Shown here piece by piece: positions 24,803-33,639 of a stretch of 64,000 nucleotides of DNA. This stretch comes from Streptomyces sp. NBC_01549 (lineage in GTDB: Bacteria > Actinomycetota > Actinomycetes > Streptomycetales > Streptomycetaceae). The stretch is from the NCBI RefSeq assembly GCF_026339955.1, contig NZ_JAPEPW010000001.1, positions 7,089,001 through 7,153,000 of the forward strand. Reading direction: 5' to 3'. The first letter of the stretch is position 1. Each line of letters starts with the position of its first letter. Under the pieces are notes generated by a model that saw only the letters and a list, made by a program, of their open reading frames with translations, was not told the DNA's origin and searched no databases. The position numbers were made by a program, and so were the translations under genes.

Positions 24803-26959
24803 TCAGTCGTGCGGAAGCGCCCGCAGCAGAAGCAGCGCCACGTCGTCGAGCCGCTCCTGCGTCACCGCCCCGCCCTGTTCGACGAGAGCGTCGGCCAGCG
24901 CGTTCAGCGACAGGCCACCGGCCTCGGTGAGTTTCCGCCCGAAGTCGGCCAGGGCGTCCTCGATGTCCACACCGGGGGACTCGATCAGACCGTCGGTGTA
25001 GAGGGCGAGGACCGAACCGGGGGCGAACGGGACCTCGGTCGTCGGATAGGTGGCGGCCGCGTCGATCCCCAGCAGTGGCCCACCGGCCAGGTCGAGCACC
25101 CGGACCCGCCCGTCCGGCCGCAGCAGCAGCGGAGGCGGATGACCCGCGCGCGACATGACGGCCACCTCGCGCGCCGGGTCGAGACGCAGATAGAGACAGC
25201 TCGCGAACAGCTCGGCCCCCAGGTCGATCAGCAGCCGGTTGGTGCTGCGCATGACCTCCTCCGGCGGCTGACCGACGGTTGTGTACGCCCGTACGGCTGT
25301 GCGGATCTGCCCCATCAGGCCCGCCGCCGTCACGTTGTGACCCTGCACATCACCGATGACCGCCGCGGCCAGACCGTGCGAGGGCATCAGGTCGTAGAAG
25401 TCCCCGCCGATCTCCATCCCCTGGGTGGCCGGGAGATAGCGCGCGGCCGCCTCGATCGAGGGCAGCGACGGCAACGAGTGCGGCAACAGCGCGGCCTGCA
25501 GACCGTGCGCCAGCTGGAGCTTGGCGTCGTAGAGCAGGGCCCGCCCCAGGGCCTGCGCGATCAGACCGCTCAGGCTCGTCAGCACCGCCCGCTCCTCCGC
25601 CGGGAAGGTGTGCGGCCTCGCGTAGGCGAGGACGCAGGTGCCCACCGGACGCCCGGAGGCGATCAGCGGCAGATACGCCCACGCCGCCATACCGTCGGGT
25701 GTCGCGCTCAGGGACGGGTAGAGCCGCTCCAGCTGCTGACGGGAGTCGAAGAAGGCCGGCAGCCCGGTCTTCAGCGCCTGGGCACCCGGGGTCTGCGCGT
25801 TCAGCGGCACCCCGTGCCAGCGCTCCACGATGTGCGGGTCCGCGTACCCCCGGTGGCCGAGCACACGCAGTCGGCCGGATCGCGAGCCGAGGAGGACCAG
25901 TGCCTTGCTTCCCACGGCGGGCGCGATCTCGTCCGCCACCAGCTGCACCACGTCCTCCACGCCCACGGCCTGCGTGAGCGCCCCGGCCAGGCCCAGCACC
26001 TGGGAGATGGTCACCAGGCGCGGGGTGTCGTCATCCTCGTGCCGAGGCCCGGCGCGCGCCATCTCGGCCACCGCGCGGGCCCGGGAGATGCGCACGCTCA
26101 GTCCCGTCGTACTCGGATAGAGCCGGAACGACAGCCAGTCGCCGGGCGGCCGCAGCGCCACGAACGACGTCACGTGCTGGCTGATCAGCGCGGCCCGGTA
26201 GCGGTCCTCGTAGACGGGGTCGTTGAGCCAGGGCACCGATGCCCACAGGTGGGTGCCCAGCAGCCCGCTGACCGGGACGCCGAGCATGTCCGCCGTCGCG
26301 GCGTTGGCGAAGCTGATCCGGCCGTTCAGATCCAGCGCACACATCCCGTACGGCAGTCGCGCCACCATCCGCACCGCCTCCACCGTGGCGAGTGTGCCGA
26401 GCGTGCCGGTGGCCGGTGCCGTGGACGGCGCCAGCAGATCGGGCTCGGGGAGGAGCGGACGCTGCTTGGCCGCCGCCCGCTCCAGACGCAGTGCGAGCCG
26501 GGCGCAGGACGCGGTGAGATGGTCGCGTTCCCGGTCGGAGAGCTCCAGGGGATGCGAGCCCGGCCAGGTCACGAAGACAGCGCCGTACACGGTGCCCGCG
26601 GTCGCCACCGGGAGGGCGGCGAGTGCGAAGGGGTACGGCAGGACCATGGCGATCCGCGGGAAGCGGCGGGCCATCTCCTCCTCGCCGCCGACCCAGATCA
26701 GCCGCCGCTCACGCACCGCCACGGCGACCGGGATCGGCGCGTTGAGGCCCACCCGCTCCCACGGCGCCGCGAACGCCCTGGGCATGCCCGCCATGACCGC
26801 CATCTCCAGCACGGGTTCGCCACGCGTCAGCAGGTACACCGCCCCGGAGTGGGCGTGGACCTCGTCCATCATCGACGCAAGTGTCAGCGACAGCAGTGGT
26901 CTTCCGACCGGCGTCGGCCGACCCGCCGGCGCCTGCTCGGACCCCTGCCAGCCGGACAC
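24803..26959 (-). CDS. GAF-PAS-GAF-PP2C (SpoIIE-type) phosphatase
   Basis: A 718-residue multi-sensor regulator. Order: N-terminal GAF-like (about 20-170), PAS (about 195-300), second GAF (about 315-485) and a C-terminal PP2C/SpoIIE phosphatase (about 500-718) with GGDFYDLMP, AAVIGDVQGHNVTAAG, GHPPPLLLRPDG and LALYTDGLIE. Such proteins dephosphorylate STAS anti-sigma antagonists in response to signals. GTG at 26959 is chosen: GAGGAGG stands 8 nt upstream, whereas the GTG at 26968 would overlap that site. It is divergent from a related gene at 27148, sharing a 188-bp promoter region. Confidence 0.92.
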   Translation of the reverse strand: MSGWQGSEQAPAGRPTPVGRPLLSLTLASMMDEVHAHSGAVYLLTRGEPVLEMAVMAGMPRAFAAPWERVGLNAPIPVAVAVRERRLIWVGGEEEMARRFPRIAMVLPYPFALAALPVATAGTVYGAVFVTWPGSHPLELSDRERDHLTASCARLALRLERAAAKQRPLLPEPDLLAPSTAPATGTLGTLATVEAVRMVARLPYGMCALDLNGRISFANAATADMLGVPVSGLLGTHLWASVPWLNDPVYEDRYRAALISQHVTSFVALRPPGDWLSFRLYPSTTGLSVRISRARAVAEMARAGPRHEDDDTPRLVTISQVLGLAGALTQAVGVEDVVQLVADEIAPAVGSKALVLLGSRSGRLRVLGHRGYADPHIVERWHGVPLNAQTPGAQALKTGLPAFFDSRQQLERLYPSLSATPDGMAAWAYLPLIASGRPVGTCVLAYARPHTFPAEERAVLTSLSGLIAQALGRALLYDAKLQLAHGLQAALLPHSLPSLPSIEAAARYLPATQGMEIGGDFYDLMPSHGLAAAVIGDVQGHNVTAAGLMGQIRTAVRAYTTVGQPPEEVMRSTNRLLIDLGAELFASCLYLRLDPAREVAVMSRAGHPPPLLLRPDGRVRVLDLAGGPLLGIDAAATYPTTEVPFAPGSVLALYTDGLIESPGVDIEDALADFGRKLTEAGGLSLNALADALVEQGGAVTQERLDDVALLLLRALPHD

Positions 26960-27147
26960 GCCGACCACCTCCTCGCAGGGCCGTGCGACGGGCCTCAGGG
27001 ATCAAGGCTCCCTCGTGACGGCCCTTCCCGCACGGCGAGCGCCACACGCGGCACAGGGTGCCGCTGCCGGGCTCCGCCGCAGGCCCGACGCTCCCGGAAC
27101 GGTCACAGGGGCTGCGCGACGGTCCCGGAAGCGCTGTAATTGCGGAC

Positions 27148-29583
27148 GTGGTCAGTGAGGGCGCTGCGGAACGCGGAAAGAGAACGCTGCGTGCCGAACT
27201 TGCCCTCAAGACGTCCACCCCCGGCCTGGACCCGCGCGAGCGACTGCGCCGCGTTCTCGAACAGGCACTCGTCTTCGCGGGCGCGAGCGTCGTCGCGGTG
27301 TACTCGCCCACCGACAGCGGCGACGTGTTGTACCTGTCCGAGTCGGCGGGCGTGCCCAGGACGCTCTACGGCCTGCGCGACAGCTATGTCCTCACCGGCG
27401 GCTCCCCGGCGATGGACGCCTACCGCGCGGGCCGGCCGCTGTGGCTCGGTCCGGCGGAGATCGCCGGCTGCGCCGACGCCCGCGGGCTGCCGTCCCAGGA
27501 CTTCTGGCTGGCGGTCCTGCCGCTGCCGGACGGCGGCTGCCTCGTCGCGGCCGGCGAGCGCCCGGGCGGCTTCGACGAGGAGGACCGGGAGTGCCTGGGT
27601 CTGGTCGCCGAGGCCGCCGTCTGCCCCTCGCCCGGTCCGCCGGGTACCCTCACCGCCCGGCCCACCAGCTCGTTCGACCTCGCCATGGACACCGGACACC
27701 TGGAGGTCGACAACGAGTTGCTGGAGCTGTTCGGCCTCGACCCGGCCGAGTTCGACGGCAAGGTCGAGAGGCTGCTGTCGATGACCGTCCCCGAGGACCT
27801 GCCGACGCTGATGTCCGTGGTGGAGGCGGACCACATGTCCATCGGCGACCGCGAGCTGGAGTTCCGTATCCTCCGGCCCTCCGGGGAGCCGAAGTGGCTC
27901 CGGCTGCGCGGCCGCCTCCTGCCCGGCGGAGAGGGGCGCTCGGCGCACCTCGTGGGCACCGTCGCCGACGCGTCCAAGCTGCGTTCCGGTGCCAGCGACG
28001 TGGCCCGCGTCCAGCAGCTCGCCGCGGCCCTCGCCACCGCGGGCACCGTCCGGGACGTCGGCCGGGCCGTGGTGGCCGCGCTGCGGCGCCCGCTGCGGGC
28101 CGACCGGATCGCCCTCGCCGAGCTGGAGGGCGACCGTCTCGTCGTCACCCTCCTCGACCCGCCCGAACCGGACGCCTGGCCGGAGCTGTGGCGCTCCGAG
28201 TGGCGCTCGGAGTGGCCCGACGCGCCCGTACGCGCCATGCCCACACTGGAGGCGGCCCTCAACGAGGGGCGCGCCGTCGTCTGGCCCGCCGGAGCCCCCC
28301 TGGAACCGGCGCTCGCCGACGTCGGCCCCGGCGGTCTCGCCATCCTGCCGCTGCCCGCCGGCGGCCGGATGGCGGGTGCCTGTCTGATCGGCTGGGACGA
28401 CCCGCACGAGTTCGGCCCCGACGAGCGGGCGCTGCTCACCGCGTCCGCGGGCCTCGCGGGCCAGGCCCTGACGCGCGCCCGCGCCTTCGACGCCGAACAC
28501 GAGCTGGTCGGCATGCTCCAGCGTTCCCTGCTGCCGCGCCGCCTGCCCCGGCTCCCGGGCGCGGTCGCCGTCGCCCGCTATCTGCCCACCACGGCGGGTC
28601 TGGAGGTCGGGGGCGACTGGTACGACGTGATTCCGCTGCCCGACAACCACGTCGCCCTCGTCATCGGCGACGTCCAGGGCCACAACGCCCAGGCGGCCAC
28701 CCTGATGGGCCAGATGCGTACGGCCCTGCGCGCGTACGCCGTCGAGGGCCACCCGCCGGACGTGGTCGTGCAGCACGCCAACCGGCTCCTCATGGACCTG
28801 GAGACCGACCTCTTCGTCACCTGCTGCTACGTCGACGTGGACCTGGAGGAGGGCACCGCCTGGTGCGTACGCGCCGGACACCACCCGCCCGTGCTGCGCC
28901 ACCCGGACGGTACAACGGAGGTCGCCGAGTCCGAGGGCGGACCGCCGCTGGGCGTCGTCACCCAGGCCGACTTCCCGATGAGCCCGCTGCGACTCCAGCT
29001 CGGCACGATCCTCGCCCTGACCACGGACGGTCTCGTCGAGTCCGCCGAGGTCGACATCGAGGACGGACTGGACAGACTGGCCGGTGAGCTGGCCGCGTCC
29101 GACCCCGCCCACCTCGGAGTGGTGGCCGACGGACTACTCACGGGCGCCAACCGCAGCGACGACGTCGCCCTCCTCCTGATGCGCTACGACGGTATGGCGA
29201 CGCGCCCGCTGCGGGAGAGCTGGACGGTGTGGCGCGTCCCGGAGGCGGTCCGGCACGCGCGCCGCTTCACCCGCCGTACGCTGCGCTCCTGGGGTGTGCC
29301 CGACGACAAGATGGACGGCGTACTCCTCGCCGTCTCCGAACTCGTCACCAACGCCCTCGTGCACACCGACGGACAGGTCAGACTCGACATCACCCTCATC
29401 AACCACCGCCTGCGGATCTCCGTCGCCGACACCTCACCCCGTACACCCATCAAGCCCACCAGCATCGGCTGGGAGGCCACCGGCGGCCGCGGCATCCTCC
29501 TGGTCGAGGCGATGTCGGCGGTCTGGGGCACCGTGCCGGTCAGCGGCGGCAAGCAGGTGTGGAGCGAAATCTCGCTGGACTGA
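27148..29583 (+). CDS. GAF-PAS-GAF-PP2C phosphatase with C-terminal HATPase kinase domain
   Basis: An 811-residue relative of the divergent neighbour with an added RsbW-like histidine-kinase-type ATPase (about 685-811, with LAVSELVTNALVHT and TGGRGILLVEAMS). The PP2C part shows GGDWYDVIPL, ALVIGDVQGHNAQA, AGHHPPVLRHPDG and LALTTDGLVE. Phosphatase and kinase for the same type of antagonist are thus fused. GTG at 27148 may be leaderless: TGTAAT ends about 8 nt before it and no ribosome site is seen; the frame is open to GTG at 27058 as an alternative. Likely target is a STAS protein such as that at 11177, but this is inference. Confidence 0.9.
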   Translation: MVSEGAAERGKRTLRAELALKTSTPGLDPRERLRRVLEQALVFAGASVVAVYSPTDSGDVLYLSESAGVPRTLYGLRDSYVLTGGSPAMDAYRAGRPLWLGPAEIAGCADARGLPSQDFWLAVLPLPDGGCLVAAGERPGGFDEEDRECLGLVAEAAVCPSPGPPGTLTARPTSSFDLAMDTGHLEVDNELLELFGLDPAEFDGKVERLLSMTVPEDLPTLMSVVEADHMSIGDRELEFRILRPSGEPKWLRLRGRLLPGGEGRSAHLVGTVADASKLRSGASDVARVQQLAAALATAGTVRDVGRAVVAALRRPLRADRIALAELEGDRLVVTLLDPPEPDAWPELWRSEWRSEWPDAPVRAMPTLEAALNEGRAVVWPAGAPLEPALADVGPGGLAILPLPAGGRMAGACLIGWDDPHEFGPDERALLTASAGLAGQALTRARAFDAEHELVGMLQRSLLPRRLPRLPGAVAVARYLPTTAGLEVGGDWYDVIPLPDNHVALVIGDVQGHNAQAATLMGQMRTALRAYAVEGHPPDVVVQHANRLLMDLETDLFVTCCYVDVDLEEGTAWCVRAGHHPPVLRHPDGTTEVAESEGGPPLGVVTQADFPMSPLRLQLGTILALTTDGLVESAEVDIEDGLDRLAGELAASDPAHLGVVADGLLTGANRSDDVALLLMRYDGMATRPLRESWTVWRVPEAVRHARRFTRRTLRSWGVPDDKMDGVLLAVSELVTNALVHTDGQVRLDITLINHRLRISVADTSPRTPIKPTSIGWEATGGRGILLVEAMSAVWGTVPVSGGKQVWSEISLD

Positions 29584-29650
29584 GGGGGATAGGGTCGGGC
29601 GCCTGGTGCTCCTGGGGGTGGGGGCCGGTCCACACACGGGGGCACTGCGC

Positions 29651-31171
29651 ATGGTGAAGACGCCTGAGCGGATATGGGAGGAAGCCGACCTGGCCGCGCG
29701 GCGGCTGGCCGGGCTGGCGCTCAACCCCTCCACCCCCGAGGACGTCCTGCTGCGGCTGCTCGCCGACGGTCCGGCGGCGGTACGGATGGTGCTGTGCCGG
29801 GACCGGGACCTGCCCGACGCCGTCGTGGACGCGGTGATCGAGCACCCCGACACCTACACCCGCAGCTTCCTCGCCCGCAATCCCCACGTCGGTCCCGCCC
29901 AGCGCGTACGACTGATCGACGATCCGGAGTGGTTCGTCCGCGCCCACCTCACCGACGGGCCCCGGATGCCTTTTGGGGTCCGGCCCGAGCCACTGCCCGA
30001 CGAGGCCGTCGTCCACATGATCAGGACGTACGGGAACGACGAACTCGCCGGTTCCTTCTACCAGCAGATCTCCACCGAGCTGCTGCGGACCATGCACAGG
30101 CACCCGGATGCGAAGGTCCGCCACTGGGGATTCGGCGCGTGGGACCAGCTGTCCGCCGACGCGCGGTCCGCGCTGCTGGCGGACCCCGACGCGGGCGTCC
30201 GGGACAGGGCGATGCGCCTTACGCGCGAGAAGGATCCGGCCTGGGTGGAGAGCGCGCTGCCCGCCCAGCCCTGCCACGCACGCACCGGCATACTGTGCAA
30301 CCGACCCCTCACCAGAGCCGTCGTGGACCGCGTCCTGACCGCTCCGGCCGGGGAGAACGAGCGGGCGATGATCGCCTACAACCCCAGCCTCCCCGCCGAT
30401 GTGGTGGCCCTCCTGGCCGCCGATCCGGATCCGGACGTACGGGAGCGCATCGCGTACCGCGCCGACCTCGGCCGCGCCGAACGCCGTGCGCTCGCCGTGG
30501 ACCCCGACCCCAAGGTGCGGCTCGCGGTGTCCGTGCACCCGGCGTTGAGCGAGGAGGAGCGGGCCGCGATCGACTACGAGGTGCCCATGGACCGCGGTTT
30601 CCGCCACCGGCCCGCACCGTCGGTGCCACGGGACCCCGAGAGCGTCCGCCGGGATGCCCTGTCCGCCCACCCGGTGCTGCGCAGGAGGGCGGCCGGGGTC
30701 CACTCGCTCCCGCCGGACCTCGTGGCACGCCTGGCCGACGACGAGGACCTCGGTGTACGCGTCACGCTCGCCCAGAACCATCCCGACGCCCCCGCGGCCC
30801 TGCTGCTGCGCAGTTTCCTTGAGTACACCGGTTCCGACCGCGAGCACCTCGCCACCCGGCCGAACTTCCCGACCGTCCGAGTGGCCGACTTCGCCGACCA
30901 CGAGGACCCCGAGGTCAGGGCCGTGGCCGTGCGTGACCCCGAGACCGCGCCGGCCGTCGTGGAACGCCTCACCAGGGACCCGGACCCCGCCGTCCGGGCC
31001 GCGGCGGCCCGCCACCCGAACCTCCCGCGGGCCCGGCTGACGGAACTCCTCGACGACGAGGAGCTGGCCCATCCGGCCGCGGCGAACCCGGCGTTGGAGG
31101 TGGCGACGATACGGTGGCTGTCGCGAACGCTCGAGGACCCGGCCGGGTCCTCCGTCGATACGCCGACATGA
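29651..31171 (+). CDS. LRV (leucine-rich repeat variant) protein
   Basis: A 506-residue solenoid protein of alternating helices. Repeats of about 24 residues such as LALNPSTPEDVLLRLLADGP, NPSLPADVVALLAADPDPDV and RHPNLPRARLTELLDDEELA recur across the whole length. LRV/HEAT-like arrays usually act as protein-binding scaffolds; no enzymatic motif is seen. No signal peptide. ATG at 29651, GTG at 29654 also possible. It follows the PP2C/kinase gene by 67 bp in the same direction and may be co-transcribed, but a functional link is not shown. Confidence 0.8.
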   Translation: MVKTPERIWEEADLAARRLAGLALNPSTPEDVLLRLLADGPAAVRMVLCRDRDLPDAVVDAVIEHPDTYTRSFLARNPHVGPAQRVRLIDDPEWFVRAHLTDGPRMPFGVRPEPLPDEAVVHMIRTYGNDELAGSFYQQISTELLRTMHRHPDAKVRHWGFGAWDQLSADARSALLADPDAGVRDRAMRLTREKDPAWVESALPAQPCHARTGILCNRPLTRAVVDRVLTAPAGENERAMIAYNPSLPADVVALLAADPDPDVRERIAYRADLGRAERRALAVDPDPKVRLAVSVHPALSEEERAAIDYEVPMDRGFRHRPAPSVPRDPESVRRDALSAHPVLRRRAAGVHSLPPDLVARLADDEDLGVRVTLAQNHPDAPAALLLRSFLEYTGSDREHLATRPNFPTVRVADFADHEDPEVRAVAVRDPETAPAVVERLTRDPDPAVRAAAARHPNLPRARLTELLDDEELAHPAAANPALEVATIRWLSRTLEDPAGSSVDTPT

Positions 31172-31264
31172 GCGGTCCGGCCCGCTCGGCTGCTCCAGTT
31201 CATCGACTCCGAGGCGTACAGGCCGATGATCGGACGGTAGGTGAACATCGGCCGGGGACGACAC

Positions 31265-32443
31265 GTGAGAAGGAGTATGGGAACCCCACTCACCGTCTCT
31301 CCACCGCTGGAGCGGCCCGAAACGCGCGACCGCGGCCAGGTGCTGGGCCTTGACGGGCTCCGCGGTCTTGCCGCGCTGTACGTGTTGCTTTTTCACTGCT
31401 GGCTTCTGACCATGCCGGGCTTTCCCGCGAACTCGGGTCCCGCCTGGCTGGGCTGGCTGATGTACGGGCGTCTCGCCGTGGTCTTCTTTCTGGTGCTGTC
31501 CGGTTTCTCCCTGGCCATCTCGCCGGCCCGCAACGGCTGGCAGCTGGGCGGCGCTTCCCGGTTCCTGCGGCGCCGCGCGTGGCGCATCCTGCCTCCCTAC
31601 TGGGCGGCACTCGCGTTGAGCCTGGTGGTTGCCTGGTTCGTCGTGCCCGCCTCGCATTTCGGACCGCCGACCGGCACCTCGATTCTGGTGTACGGCTTCG
31701 TGGTCCAGGACATGTTCACGGCCCCCACACCGAACGGGGCGTTCTGGTCGATCGGCGTCGAGGCGGAGCTCTATCTCGTCTTTCCGCTCCTCCTTCTCGT
31801 CCGACGGCGGCTGGGCGCGGTCGTCCTGGTCGTGGGCGTGACGCTCCTGGTGGTCGCACGTGGCCTGCTGGCGCCGAACGCGTCCCCGGTGGAAGGCGTG
31901 AACTGGCTGACTCCGAATCTCGCCCCCGTATTTGTCGCGGGCCTGGTGGGTGCGGGGATCACCGTCGCACCGGAGAAGGTCCGGCGCCTGCCGTGGCACT
32001 GGTTCGCCGCCCTGGCCGCCTTGCCGGTACTGGCCCTTGTCGTCATCAAGGGGTCGGTGTGGACGGTGGACCACTATTTCTGGGTCGATCTCGTCGCTGC
32101 GCCCGCCATGACGATGATCATCGCGGCGGTCGCCACCGGCAGGCCCGCCCCCCTCATGCGGCTCCTGGCCACGCGCCCCATGCGCGGCCTCGGCGACTTC
32201 TCGTACAGCCTCTACCTGGTTCACCTGCCGATCGTCATGATCGTCTGCCGAAAGATCGCCCCACGGTTCGTATCGCCCGGCCTGCCCGCGTTCTGGTTCA
32301 CGCTGACACTGGCACTTCCCGCCTCGGTGCTGGGAGCCTGGCTGTTCGCCAAGGTGTTCGAGCTGCCTTTCAAGCGGAACCGATCATGGAAGTCCATGTT
32401 CTCGGCAGGCCGCGCGGTGACCCGACCGCACTCCTCGCGCTGA
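31265..32443 (+). CDS. Acyltransferase 3 family membrane protein
   Basis: A roughly 392-residue integral membrane O-acyltransferase (OafA/NodX type) with about ten hydrophobic helices. LGLDGLRGLAALYVLLFHC carries the conserved R and H, and FWSIGVEAELYLVFPLLLL the family's E-x-x-F block. It probably acylates a sugar of a cell-surface polymer or metabolite. The start is uncertain: GTG at 31265 (GGGGA about 6 nt before) is preferred; GTG 31241 and ATG 31277 are alternatives. Ends 27 bp before the phosphoesterase gene in the same direction. Confidence 0.87.
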   Translation: MRRSMGTPLTVSPPLERPETRDRGQVLGLDGLRGLAALYVLLFHCWLLTMPGFPANSGPAWLGWLMYGRLAVVFFLVLSGFSLAISPARNGWQLGGASRFLRRRAWRILPPYWAALALSLVVAWFVVPASHFGPPTGTSILVYGFVVQDMFTAPTPNGAFWSIGVEAELYLVFPLLLLVRRRLGAVVLVVGVTLLVVARGLLAPNASPVEGVNWLTPNLAPVFVAGLVGAGITVAPEKVRRLPWHWFAALAALPVLALVVIKGSVWTVDHYFWVDLVAAPAMTMIIAAVATGRPAPLMRLLATRPMRGLGDFSYSLYLVHLPIVMIVCRKIAPRFVSPGLPAFWFTLTLALPASVLGAWLFAKVFELPFKRNRSWKSMFSAGRAVTRPHSSR

Positions 32444-32470
32444 CCCGACCGCACTCCTAGGGTGGGTGCC

Positions 32471-32971
32471 GTGCGTCTGCTCCTGATGTCCGACACCCAT
32501 CTGCCCAAGCGGGCCAAGGCGCTGCCGTCGCAGCTGATGGCCGAACTCCCGCACGCCGACGTCGTCGTCCACGCGGGCGACTGGGTGGACACCGCCACCC
32601 TCGATCTGCTGGAGGAGCGGGCACGCACGCTCATCGGGGTGTACGGCAACAACGACGGCCCGGCCCTGCGCGCCCGCCTACCCGAGGTCGCCCGCGTCGA
32701 ACTGGACGGCCTGCACCTCGGTGTCGTCCACGAGACCGGTGCCGCCCAGGGCCGTGAGCGGCGCTGCGCCGAGCGCTACCCCGACCTCGACGTCCTGGTC
32801 TTCGGACACAGCCACATCCCCTGGGACACCACCACCGAAACGGGCCTGCGCCTGCTCAACCCGGGCTCCCCGACCGACCGCCGCCGCCAGCCGCACCACA
32901 CGTACATGACAGCGACCATGACCGACGGACGGCTGACCGAGGTGACTCTGCACCGTATCGAGTCCGGCTGA
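32471..32971 (+). CDS. Metallophosphoesterase, YfcE/MJ0936 family
   Basis: A 166-residue calcineurin-like phosphoesterase. The metal-binding motifs are in order: MSDTHLP (D-x-H), HAGDWVD (G-D), YGNNDG (G-N-x-D), GHSH (G-H-x-H) and the final Asn/Pro loop LLNPGSPTDRR. These enzymes hydrolyse phosphodiesters or phosphomonoesters such as small cyclic nucleotides; target unknown. GTG at 32471 gives the family's normal start; GTG 32462 is also possible. Ends 5 bp from the convergent coxG-like gene. Confidence 0.9.
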   Translation: MRLLLMSDTHLPKRAKALPSQLMAELPHADVVVHAGDWVDTATLDLLEERARTLIGVYGNNDGPALRARLPEVARVELDGLHLGVVHETGAAQGRERRCAERYPDLDVLVFGHSHIPWDTTTETGLRLLNPGSPTDRRRQPHHTYMTATMTDGRLTEVTLHRIESG

Positions 32972-32976
32972 GGGAC

Positions 32977-33639
32977 TCAGGCGTGCCGGTGCCGCCGTAT
33001 GCGCAGGAAGACCAGTGCCAGTACGGCGGTGGCCGCCGCGACCGCCACGCGCTTGGCGACCGGGAGCCCGGCGGTCCGCAACAGGTCGATCGGTTCGACC
33101 GGTTCGACTGGCCGGACTGTTTCAACTGGATGGACTGTTTCAACTGGCTGGACGGGTTGGACGGGTTGGACTGCTTGTACCGGCTCCGGCGGCGCCGGTT
33201 CGTTCAGGCGCCGCGCCAGACACTCCGCGAACTGCCCGACCAGCTTGTCACCCACCTCCGCCATGACACCGCGACCGAACTGCGCCGGACGCCCCGTGAC
33301 GGTCAGATCGGTCCGCACGGACACCTCCGTGCCGCCGTCGCGTCCGGCGAGCGTGCCCGTGACGGTGGCCCGTGCGGTGCCCTGGCCGCGGGTCTCCTTG
33401 CCGCTCGCGATCAGCACCATCCGGTGCGTGGACTCGTCCTGCTCCTCGAAGACGGCGGTGCCCCGGTATGTCACCGTGATGGGCCCCACCTTCACCTTCA
33501 CCGAACCGGTCACGGTCTTGCCGTCGTAGTCGTCCACCGTCGCGCCGGGCATGCACGGGGCGATCCGTTCGACATCGAGAAGCACCCGCCAGACATCCTC
33601 GACGGGAACGGGGACGGTGAACTCATGGTGCAGTTCCAT
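32977..33639 (-). CDS. CoxG-like SRPBCC protein with Pro-Val repeat and membrane anchor
   Basis: A 220-residue protein. Residues 1-145 are a CoxG domain (HEFTVPVPVEDVWRVLLDVERIAPCMPGA and GSVKVKVGPITVTYRG), thought to help tether or mature molybdenum CO dehydrogenase-type enzymes at the membrane. Residues 153-184 are a tandem P-V-[EQ]-x repeat, and the C-terminus is one membrane helix (VAVAAATAVLALVFL) with a basic tail, so it is probably tail-anchored. It overlaps the XdhC/CoxI gene by 17 bp and ends the cox operon. Confidence 0.88.
   Translation of the reverse strand: MELHHEFTVPVPVEDVWRVLLDVERIAPCMPGATVDDYDGKTVTGSVKVKVGPITVTYRGTAVFEEQDESTHRMVLIASGKETRGQGTARATVTGTLAGRDGGTEVSVRTDLTVTGRPAQFGRGVMAEVGDKLVGQFAECLARRLNEPAPPEPVQAVQPVQPVQPVETVHPVETVRPVEPVEPIDLLRTAGLPVAKRVAVAAATAVLALVFLRIRRHRHA
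33088..33183 (-). repeat. Tandem coding microrepeat (Pro-Val-Glu units) in coxG-like gene
   Basis: Residues 153-184 are built from 9-18-bp DNA repeats, with an exact double copy of CCAGTTGAAACAGTCC. Local codons (CCA, GTT, ACA) are rare in this genome and GC is lower than around it, so the block looks recently expanded. It encodes a stiff proline-rich linker between the CoxG domain and the membrane anchor. Confidence 0.75.
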
